From Mesobacillus boroniphilus (GTDB lineage: Bacteria; Bacillota; Bacilli; Bacillales; Cytobacillaceae), in contig NZ_QTKX01000007.1 of assembly GCF_018424685.1 (NCBI RefSeq), positions 1 to 33,234 of the forward strand: a stretch of DNA of 33,234 bases, read 5' to 3'. Position numbers and translations under genes: made by a program. Under the pieces are notes generated by a model, which had not been told where the DNA came from, did no database searches, and saw nothing but the letters and a program-made list of their open reading frames with translations. This document shows, in pieces, positions 16,553 to 23,850 of the stretch (positions within the stretch are counted from its first letter, which is position 1; every line of letters starts with the position of its first letter).

Positions 16553-18009
16553 GAACGATTCCCTCCTCTTGTCGGATCATCTGGACTTGTTGAGGAGGTC
16601 CTTGTCTTATAAAGCTGTGTCGGTGCCTTTAGTAATGACTTAATTGATTCTTTTAAGCTAATGGGAGCAAGAGAGCCAAGGTAGGGCACGCCAAAGGATG
16701 AAATAGTCGAAAAGTAAAATACCGTCAGGATAAAACCGATTATGACGCCAAATAATCCTAAGAAGGTGCTCAAAAAAATAACAGCGAATCTTAAAACTGT
16801 AATCGCAGAACTCAGTGACTGATTCACCAAAGTAAACGAGGATATATACGTAATCGCAGCCACGACTAACATTGTTGGAGACGTTAAGCCAGCCCTGATG
16901 GCAGCATCCCCAACAATCAAGCCGCCTAAAACAGCTACAGTCTGGCCAATTGCTCTTGGCAATCGAACACCTGCTTCATTGAACAACTCAAATAAAGATA
17001 GAATGATGAACATTTCTAATGGTGCTGATAGCGGCAGGCCAAAGCGGGAAACAGAGATGGTGGCTACAAGGAAATAAGGAATTTGTTCAATGTTAAAGGC
17101 TGATAAAGCGATCCATGTTCCCGGCAAAAAAGCTGATGCAATAACCCCAAACATCCTGATCAGTCTTTCTAATGAGACATAGGCATAGCTAATGTAACTG
17201 TCCTCAGGTGATTTCGTTTGCAACAGCAGGTTAATCGGTGCAAAAGAGACTGTAGGATTCCCGTCTACAATAAGGGCAAATCGCCCTTGGTTCAGCGCCT
17301 GGACAACAAAGTCCGGCCTCCCTGTATAGTCCATTGTTGGAAAAAAAGAAAGTGGCCTGTCGCGGATCTTTGATTCAAGGTCGTAAATGCTCGTTAAAAT
17401 GTCCAATTCAACCATAGACATCCGTCTTCGAATTTCACTGAGAACTCGATTATCAATCAAATCATCGACATACAGCAGGGCAACTTTTGTTTTACTCCTT
17501 TTGCCGATTGTGTACTTCTCCAGGCACAAAGATGATGTGTTCAGCCTTCTGCGGACTAACGATATATTTGTTTTTATATCCTCTACAAAACCATCCTTTG
17601 GCCCTCTGATGGACGTTTCAAGGGCGGACTCTTCCGGCTGTCGTTTAGGCAAGTCTCCTGCCTGGATACTGAGCAGCTCATCAGCAAACAAGAATAGGAC
17701 ATTTCCAACTAAGAGCAAATCTGTTACTTCTTCTAAAGTTTTGGAAGTAACATCTTCTGCCTGAAAAAAAGACTTGAGTTTTTTGGGGGGTGAATCCTCT
17801 GTATAAACACCTAGTTTTGGCAAGATATATTGGTCCAGATAATGAATATCAATCAAGCTTTCAAAATAAATGATTTCAAATGTTCCTTTGTCCGTCACGT
17901 GTTCTTTATACACTAAATCCTGACTGCTTTTAAATCGATTTTTTAAATCTGCAGCCTTTTCCATAAGGCCTCGATTACGAAGAGGATTCGAGCTTGTTGT
18001 TCTTGCCAT
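16549..18009 (-). CDS. GerA-family spore germination receptor A subunit
   Basis: 486-aa protein with a hydrophilic N-terminal half (residues 1-250) and a membrane C-terminal part (about 280-450) of several segments, ending in a hydrophilic tail. Family landmarks are KTKVALLYVDDL, GRFALIVDGNPTVSFAP, SPEDSYISYAYVSLERLIR and LPRAIGQTVAVLGGLIVGDAA. The A subunits act as the nutrient-gated channel of the receptor. ATG 18009 is preferred to ATG 18018 because the AAAAGGG site is 9 nt ahead of it and directly abuts the other. Its start lies inside the B gene and its end overlaps the C gene. Confidence 0.92.
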   Translation of the reverse strand: MARTTSSNPLRNRGLMEKAADLKNRFKSSQDLVYKEHVTDKGTFEIIYFESLIDIHYLDQYILPKLGVYTEDSPPKKLKSFFQAEDVTSKTLEEVTDLLLVGNVLFLFADELLSIQAGDLPKRQPEESALETSIRGPKDGFVEDIKTNISLVRRRLNTSSLCLEKYTIGKRSKTKVALLYVDDLIDNRVLSEIRRRMSMVELDILTSIYDLESKIRDRPLSFFPTMDYTGRPDFVVQALNQGRFALIVDGNPTVSFAPINLLLQTKSPEDSYISYAYVSLERLIRMFGVIASAFLPGTWIALSAFNIEQIPYFLVATISVSRFGLPLSAPLEMFIILSLFELFNEAGVRLPRAIGQTVAVLGGLIVGDAAIRAGLTSPTMLVVAAITYISSFTLVNQSLSSAITVLRFAVIFLSTFLGLFGVIIGFILTVFYFSTISSFGVPYLGSLAPISLKESIKSLLKAPTQLYKTRTSSTSPDDPTRGGNRS

Positions 18010-19114
18010 GTCGTTCATCCCTTTTTATAAGAAATAACAGAATTAAGGCTGATGATATGATTTGGACCATAAAAAGAAACATGCTAGCCGGGAGAAAGTA
18101 ACTGAAAACGAACATATAAAAATAATGAGATTCAAAATTTAATGTCATGATGCCAAATAAAATCAAATATAAAGCAATGATAAGCTTGGGGTTTAATCGG
18201 TAATGCTTCTTTTTATCTGTAAAAAAAAGTCCAATCATATACATGAACAAGCCAATTCTAATCAAGGCACCACTCAGCCATTGATACAAAGCGAAAAAAT
18301 CCAAATGAGAGATATACTCTCCAATGCTTAATACGCGCCATTGCTCAAAGGCAGGATACCTATAATTAACAGATTCAACTGGCCCAAATTCCATCAATGA
18401 TGCTGTAAGAGGCCCCAATATCAATCCAGTAAGGATGGTCAATAAAATGAACAATTGCTTAAACTTGATCGGTGACTGTGAAAAGGGCTGCAGTAAAATA
18501 ACCAGATATATTTCAAGAAGTCCTGACAACGCATAAAGCATCCCCTTGATAACAGGAAAATACCCATCAGCTAAAAGAGGGAATAACAGGGCGGGGTCTT
18601 TCAAACTTGTGTTTGTTATCGAGATGAATATACCGAATATCATGACAAGCGGCAGGATGAAACCACTCGATATTGCCATGTATTTGATTCCGGCAAGAGA
18701 GACCAACATACAGGCAAAAATCAACATCAAATTGATGATGAAAATAGAAGTGTCAGCCAAAAAATACGCATTCAGCCAAATCATTAAATCTCTGAGAGTT
18801 ACATAAGCGCTAGCAAATAAAAAGAAAATGATAGGAATAGAAAAAATGATAGAAAAAATTTTCCCAAACCTTTCTCTGATCATGAAAAAGAAACCTTCGT
18901 TGGGACTTCTTTTTACAATGAAATAAATCAGCCATAAAAAAACAAGAGAAATAGGATATGCCAGAAGAACACTTAGCCAGCTGTCCCTTCCAGCTGCTGA
19001 TAACAGGTTAGGGATCAAAATAACGTGATTAAGCAATCCGGTTGAAAGGATAAGCAGCAAAAATAACTGCCTAGGAATCAGGATCTTTATCAAGTTTTCC
19101 AAAGGTATCACCAA
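17975..19114 (-). CDS. GerB-type spore germination permease (B subunit)
   Basis: 379-aa protein of about ten membrane segments, of the amino-acid permease superfamily branch of GerAB/GerKB, which supplies the germinant-binding pocket of the receptor. The start region ILIPRQLFLLLIL and the highly hydrophobic repeats fit the family length. The start is uncertain: TTG 19114 and GTG 19111 are adjacent and neither has a clear binding site, which suggests weak translation. It is the first gene of the operon, with the A gene overlapping its last 35 nt. No convincing sigma-G promoter was found upstream, although one would be expected. Confidence 0.9.
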   Translation of the reverse strand: MVIPLENLIKILIPRQLFLLLILSTGLLNHVILIPNLLSAAGRDSWLSVLLAYPISLVFLWLIYFIVKRSPNEGFFFMIRERFGKIFSIIFSIPIIFFLFASAYVTLRDLMIWLNAYFLADTSIFIINLMLIFACMLVSLAGIKYMAISSGFILPLVMIFGIFISITNTSLKDPALLFPLLADGYFPVIKGMLYALSGLLEIYLVILLQPFSQSPIKFKQLFILLTILTGLILGPLTASLMEFGPVESVNYRYPAFEQWRVLSIGEYISHLDFFALYQWLSGALIRIGLFMYMIGLFFTDKKKHYRLNPKLIIALYLILFGIMTLNFESHYFYMFVFSYFLPASMFLFMVQIISSALILLFLIKRDERHGKNNKLESSS

Positions 19115-19213
19115 TTTTTTTTAAAGGATAAATTTTATTATCACCATACAATAAAAAATTATGATGCAAGTTATTTCTTTCCCAATTAAATAAGCCCAGT
19201 TTCCCATTCTTTT

Positions 19214-19242
19214 TGGATCATCACCTTAATAATCATATAATG
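19214..19242 (+). promoter_or_regulatory. promoter of the lipase gene
   Basis: TTGGAT (19214-19219), 17-bp spacer, perfect TATAAT (19237-19242), about 62 nt before the lipase start. Confidence 0.65.
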
Positions 19243-19304
19243 ATGGCCGCTTTTAAAATAGCTGCTCGCAAAAGGGCCTGAAAACAAAAAGGAGGGGTAG
19301 GGGT

Positions 19305-20762
19305 TTGAGAAGGAGTAAGAGAATAATGTCATTATTGATGGTTTTATTGCTAATGGTACCAGTGGGAGCAAGAGCGGGTAGTCTCGGTGGCGGTTCTTCC
19401 GGAGTCCCGGGAACATGGTATGTAGGCGCACAACCTTCATGGGTTGATCCGGCTAAATCACCAATTGTATTTGTGCATGGCTATAATAATTCGGCATCTG
19501 TTTGGTGGGAAGGCAATGATATGTATGAAACCGCACTTGCAAATGGCTATCAGACAGCATTCATCGATCTCTATTCAGATCGGGATATGTGGGAAAATGG
19601 AGCGATGTTAGCTCAAAAGCTGAAGGTTATCTATGATTACTTCGGGCAGAAAAAACTCGTTGTTGTAGGCTATAGCAAGGGGGGAGTCGATGCGCAGACT
19701 GCGTTGGTCCACTATGGTGCACACCCATATGTTTCGAATATGATTACGCTGTCTTCGCCTCATCACGGCACCCAACTCTCAGACCTTGCCCACAGCAGCT
19801 CCGCCTGGTGGCTGGCAGCTTTGCTTGGAAACAATAATGATGCGACCCGTTCCCTCATGACAGGGAATATGAAATATTTCCGCAGCATTACAGATAGCCA
19901 TTCAAATTCTACGAAGAACCGCTACTATACTCTCGGCGGATATAAATGGGGCTCATTTGGCAGCGCTTTATATTGGGGAGGGCTGTATTTGAGCAGCTAT
20001 GGCTCCAATGACGGTGTTGTTACGGTATCCAGCTCCCGCTTGCCTGGCGGAACAATAGTCCGGGAAGGCGCCTGGAACCATACAACTATTCGGGAAGGGT
20101 CATATACTTTTTCAGTATTCAAACCATATACAATCTCAGAACAGCCAGCTATGGCGAATACCTTCTCAGCTTCCGAGAGCATAGCCGATCCTGAAACAAA
20201 CCAGATTGTCAAAGGCGGAAAAGCTGTTAAAGCACTTAAAGAAAGCTTCGTAATTGAAGATGGTGCAGAAAGCTTCCAATTGGCATTCCTCAGTGAAAAG
20301 AAGATGGCTTCTCTGAAACTGAAGGGGCCAGATGGCCAGGAGTATAAGGTGGCAAAAATAGAACAGGATAAAGGTGACTTTTTTAAAGGCGCCTGGGTCC
20401 ATATGTTTAAAATCGATAAACCAGATGATGGTAAATGGAAGGTAACTGGACCGGCCGCGTCTTACCTGCTAGTGGTTGGCATTGACAGTCCGCTTGATGT
20501 GGAATTAAAAAAAGACAAAGGTCAAAGTGTGAAAGCTTCATATAAAACAAAGTGGATCAAATATGACCATGATGGCAAAAAGAAGCTAAAAGAAGCAGGG
20601 AAAGGTGAAAAATCTGGTAAAGTCGTAGACGGCGATCTCACAGAGCCAGGTGTTTACAACCTGACAACAGAAGTTACCGGATTTGACTCAAAAGGGAAGC
20701 CATTCGAACGGACAATTGTTGAATCCATCTATGTTGATGAAAGCGGGAAGACACATAGATAA
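19305..20762 (+). CDS. secreted alpha/beta-hydrolase lipase with C-terminal beta-rich region
   Basis: 485-aa exported protein. The signal peptide MRRSKRIMSLL... ends near ARA (residue 24). The alpha/beta-hydrolase domain (about 50-275) has the oxyanion motif VHGY (57-60), the nucleophile elbow GYSKG (Ser124), SSPHHG, the acid in SNDGVV (Asp236) and the base in WNHTT (His259), so the Ser-Asp-His triad looks complete. Residues 285-485 are Lys-rich, probably beta-structured, and not recognised. TTG 19305 follows AAAGGAGG and supplies the basic n-region; ATG 19326 would remove it. Predicted triacylglycerol lipase or esterase; the true substrate is unproven. Confidence 0.85.
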   Translation: MRRSKRIMSLLMVLLLMVPVGARAGSLGGGSSGVPGTWYVGAQPSWVDPAKSPIVFVHGYNNSASVWWEGNDMYETALANGYQTAFIDLYSDRDMWENGAMLAQKLKVIYDYFGQKKLVVVGYSKGGVDAQTALVHYGAHPYVSNMITLSSPHHGTQLSDLAHSSSAWWLAALLGNNNDATRSLMTGNMKYFRSITDSHSNSTKNRYYTLGGYKWGSFGSALYWGGLYLSSYGSNDGVVTVSSSRLPGGTIVREGAWNHTTIREGSYTFSVFKPYTISEQPAMANTFSASESIADPETNQIVKGGKAVKALKESFVIEDGAESFQLAFLSEKKMASLKLKGPDGQEYKVAKIEQDKGDFFKGAWVHMFKIDKPDDGKWKVTGPAASYLLVVGIDSPLDVELKKDKGQSVKASYKTKWIKYDHDGKKKLKEAGKGEKSGKVVDGDLTEPGVYNLTTEVTGFDSKGKPFERTIVESIYVDESGKTHR

Positions 20763-20769
20763 AGCAGGT

Positions 20770-20791
20770 GGCGGCTGGATTCTCAGCCGCC
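20770..20791 (+). terminator. hairpin after the lipase gene
   Basis: 8-bp G+C-rich stem GGCGGCTG/CAGCCGCC with a 6-nt loop directly after the stop codon. No T run follows, so termination may be partial. Confidence 0.5.
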
Positions 20792-20961
20792 ATAAAAGAT
20801 GAAGAACCGGGTGCTATCCACCTATCACTATGGACCAAACTCCTACTCTTACCCTGTATCCTATAAGTCTTATTCACTAATTTTTACATAAAAGATGGAG
20901 TGGCAGGATTACCGGCCGATATAAAAGTTAAGTAGAGTTTGTACACCAGGAGGAGAGAGTA

Positions 20962-21336
20962 ATGCACGTATTGGATTTGATTGCCAGGATCAACAATTGT
21001 GTCGAGGAGCTCGATTTTGCTGCCGCAAGGATGTATATGGAAGAGAACATTGAAATCCTGAACGAGAATCGCAGCCGTCTAAAGTCAAATGCAAGGGAGT
21101 TGCTTGAGTTTTTGACGAAACGGATGGAGTCCGGGCAGCAGCCGCTTACGAGGAAAGACATGGCAGTCATCAATGCAGTGAATAGCTATGCTTCAAAGTT
21201 TGACTTGAGAGGCTTGAAGGTAATCGTCAGGGACCACTCGCTATTGTTTTTGCGGAATGATATAGATGCATATTTGAATACCGATGCGAAAATCATCCTT
21301 GAGGGCATGGGTGCGATTCCAAAGGCTGCAAGTTAA
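20962..21336 (+). CDS. conserved-looking small protein of unknown function
   Basis: 124-aa soluble protein, predicted almost wholly alpha-helical, with no signal peptide or membrane segment. Residues 1-60 (starting MHVLDLIARINNCVEELDF) resemble a helical-hairpin repeat with charged and hydrophobic residues alternating. A strong GGAGGAGAG site ahead of ATG 20962 and a clean terminator after the stop support a real monocistronic gene. I do not recognise the family. It precedes the yeaC-yeaD-yebA cluster by 340 nt and is separated from it by a terminator and a repeat. Confidence 0.75.
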   Translation: MHVLDLIARINNCVEELDFAAARMYMEENIEILNENRSRLKSNARELLEFLTKRMESGQQPLTRKDMAVINAVNSYASKFDLRGLKVIVRDHSLLFLRNDIDAYLNTDAKIILEGMGAIPKAAS

Positions 21337-21357
21337 ATAGTTATATTAAAGTTGATG

Positions 21358-21388
21358 ACGGCTTCTCGAGATGAGGCCGTTTTTTTTT
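21358..21388 (+). terminator. terminator of the small unknown gene
   Basis: 8-bp stem ACGGCTTC/GAGGCCGT (one G-U pair), 7-nt loop, followed by eight or more T. Confidence 0.85.
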
Positions 21389-21450
21389 ATTGTTTACCAG
21401 GAGATTATAAAATTATTTAGTTGTGGATAACTACCAGTAGTATTCTTAAT

Positions 21451-21512
21451 CCAGCTCCAGCGCCTATCCCCTCGGGTCGCTTGTCGGAGTTGAGCAGTCT
21501 CCTTCGCTTTTT
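21451..21512 (+). repeat. interspersed repeat, short copy
   Basis: CCAGCTCCAGCGCCTA, then CCCCTCGGGTCGCTTGTCGG and CTTCGCTTTTT match the outer parts of the element at 11589-11709; the central 18-bp hairpin is missing. A single perfect DnaA-box 9-mer lies just upstream at 21422-21430. The rest of 21389-21677 holds no gene and no clear sigma-A promoter for yeaC. Confidence 0.7.
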
Positions 21513-21677
21513 GTTCTTAAACTGAAACATTCCCGAGAAAACTTACGTCTATCACAAGGTGGAAATATTTTCACCCTGCATATTACAGGATTTTTACAGA
21601 AAATAGCGAATATAGACTTATTGAAATAAAAAAAGTAATAGTTTACGTAGATAAATAGATTTTAAGGGGGAGTTTTG

Positions 21678-22631
21678 GTGCGGTATCAGATGAATCCAAC
21701 AGTTGAAAGAATACTAGGAAATATTGATAAAGTTATGACAGGAAAGCGGAATGTAGCGGAGCTAAGCTTGATTGCATTGCTTTCCGGCGGCCATGTGCTG
21801 CTTGAGGACGTGCCCGGTGTAGGTAAGACGATGATGGTTCGTGCTCTTGCGAAGTCTGTCAGCGCCAAGTTCAGGAGGATCCAGTTTACACCCGACCTGT
21901 TGCCTTCTGATGTGACAGGTGTTTCGATATACAATCCTAAAGAGATGGAGTTTGAATTCAGGCCGGGCCCAATCATGGGCAATATCATTCTTGCCGATGA
22001 AATCAACAGAACCTCCCCAAAGACCCAGTCTGCGCTGCTTGAAGGAATGGAAGAGCATAGTGTTACGGTTGATGGTGTCACGCATTTGCTTGGTAAGCCG
22101 TTTTTCGTCATGGCAACACAGAATCCGATTGATTATGAGGGTACATATCCACTGCCGGAGGCCCAGCTTGACCGTTTCCTGCTAAAAATGAAAATGGGCT
22201 ATCCTGCACCGGACGAGGAAATGGAAGTTTTGAATCGGGCACAGCGGAATCTTCCGATTGAAGACTTGCAGCCTGTTGTGACATTGGAAGATTTACGCGA
22301 CCTGCAGCAGAGCATTAAAGAAGTGGTTGTAGATGATACGATCAAGCGATATATTGTGGAACTGGCTAGCCGGACTCGCGGCCATTCAAGTGTATATCTT
22401 GGTGTCAGTCCTCGTGGATCAATCGCCTTGATGAAGGCTGCGCAGGCTTATGCATTCATTTACGGAAGGGATTATGTCATTCCGGATGATGTCCAATATC
22501 TAGCGCCATCTGTTTTTGCCCATAGGATTATCTTGAAATCAGAGGCCAGGTTCGAAGGGATCACAACCGAGGATGTCGTCAACAGAGTGTTGGCGAGAGT
22601 GCCTGTGCCGGTCCAAAGGCTCGTGAAGTAG
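21678..22631 (+). CDS. yeaC: MoxR-type AAA+ ATPase YeaC
   Basis: 317-aa AAA+ ATPase of the MoxR/RavA group, chaperone-like proteins usually encoded with a DUF58 protein and a transglutaminase-like protein. Walker A DVPGVGKT (44-51), Walker B ILADEIN (Asp107, Glu108), sensor 1 ATQNP (Asn149) and the arginine-containing LDRFLLKM segment are present. The start is GTG 21678, 5 nt after GGGGGAG; TTG 21675 is too close to that site and ATG 21690 too far. It is the first gene of a three-gene unit identical in order to B. subtilis yeaC-yeaD-yebA. Confidence 0.93.
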   Translation: MRYQMNPTVERILGNIDKVMTGKRNVAELSLIALLSGGHVLLEDVPGVGKTMMVRALAKSVSAKFRRIQFTPDLLPSDVTGVSIYNPKEMEFEFRPGPIMGNIILADEINRTSPKTQSALLEGMEEHSVTVDGVTHLLGKPFFVMATQNPIDYEGTYPLPEAQLDRFLLKMKMGYPAPDEEMEVLNRAQRNLPIEDLQPVVTLEDLRDLQQSIKEVVVDDTIKRYIVELASRTRGHSSVYLGVSPRGSIALMKAAQAYAFIYGRDYVIPDDVQYLAPSVFAHRIILKSEARFEGITTEDVVNRVLARVPVPVQRLVK

Positions 22632-22632
22632 T

Positions 22633-23850
22633 ATGAAAAAATTTTTCCAAAAGTTCAAAGAAATTTGGAAGCTCATCGTTTTACTGTTTTTGATCTTGAT
22701 CACCTTTTCCTATGCGATGTTCCAAGGAGGTTTTGTCAGCTGGTTCTTGTTTTACAGCTTCTTGCCATTCGCTCTCTATGCCTTAGGCCTCGCTTTTTAT
22801 TCAATTAAGGATATCAAGGCGGAAAGGGTGTTTACGAAACAGGATTACAATGCTGGCGAGAGGTTCAAAGCCAGTGTTGTGCTTGAAAGAAATTGGGCAT
22901 TTCCGCTGTTTTATGCAATTGGTGAAGAAGAGGCCGGGGATACACTGTCGGGGAACAGGGATTTGCAAAAGGCGAAAACGATGTTGTTTCCCGGATTCAA
23001 CCGGGTATTCGGTTTTGACTATTCGATTGAAAACCTTCCTCGGGGTGAGCATACCTTATTGGGGATTAAGTTGAAAACGGGGGATCCACTCGGGTTAATT
23101 GAAAAAGAAAAGATATTGCCAGTTGAAAATAAGATTTTGGTTTATCCTGCTTATCAGGATATGGTTTATAGGCCGGTTGCCCATCATTTTGACCAGGGGA
23201 TGACCGCCTCGAAGGAGCGTGTCCAACGTGATACGTCGATGGCAATTGGTGTTCGTGAATACCAGCCGGGAGACCGTTTTTCGTGGATCAACTGGAAAGC
23301 GACTGCCAGGCGGAATGACATTATGACCAAGGAGTTCGAACAGAGGCAGTCGCATGATGTGATCATTTTGATGGACTGTGCCTCTGATCCGCGCTTTGAA
23401 GTGGTTGTATCTTTCGCAGCTTCGGTCATCAGGGCGATACTACGAAAAGGCGCGCAGGTGGGCTTATTGACATTAAGCGCCGAGCGGAAGGCGTTTCCTG
23501 CTCGTGGCGGAGAATCCCAGCAGCAACAGCTACTCTACCACCTTGCCAAAATCCAGGATGAGTGCCCCGTCTCGTTTGACCGGGTCCTAGAGTCAGAGAG
23601 CTTTTTAGCGCAGCAGAACAATTCCATCATGCTGATTACCGCCCAACTCACGAAAGATCTGATTGAAAAAGCTGCCTTCTATAATCAAAGAAACGGATCG
23701 GTGAGTATTTTCCTGATCAAGAATCGTCAGGAATCCCCGACAAAAACGGAGAAGAATTTAAGAGCCTCGGCAAATGCAAGGGGAATCCGGCTTGTCATGG
23801 TACATGACGGCCAGTTCGCTGAAGCCTTCTCGGAGGTGAATAGAGGTTGA
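22633..23850 (+). CDS. yeaD: DUF58 domain protein YeaD
   Basis: 405-aa protein with two N-terminal membrane segments (about residues 13-30 and 36-56), then a beta-rich region and the DUF58 core GVREYQPGDRFSWINWKATA, followed by a von Willebrand A-like segment (DVIILMDCASDPRF). By family association it works with the MoxR ATPase and the downstream transglutaminase-like protein at the membrane. ATG 22633 lies one base after the yeaC stop and has a poor binding site, so translational coupling to yeaC is likely. Confidence 0.9.
   Translation: MKKFFQKFKEIWKLIVLLFLILITFSYAMFQGGFVSWFLFYSFLPFALYALGLAFYSIKDIKAERVFTKQDYNAGERFKASVVLERNWAFPLFYAIGEEEAGDTLSGNRDLQKAKTMLFPGFNRVFGFDYSIENLPRGEHTLLGIKLKTGDPLGLIEKEKILPVENKILVYPAYQDMVYRPVAHHFDQGMTASKERVQRDTSMAIGVREYQPGDRFSWINWKATARRNDIMTKEFEQRQSHDVIILMDCASDPRFEVVVSFAASVIRAILRKGAQVGLLTLSAERKAFPARGGESQQQQLLYHLAKIQDECPVSFDRVLESESFLAQQNNSIMLITAQLTKDLIEKAAFYNQRNGSVSIFLIKNRQESPTKTEKNLRASANARGIRLVMVHDGQFAEAFSEVNRG

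Noticed and set aside
19115..19213. Sigma-G promoter for the germination operon on the minus strand
   Set aside because: CATCATA and GATAATA partly resemble the -10, but no matching -35 was found at 17-18 bp; evidence is too weak to list.
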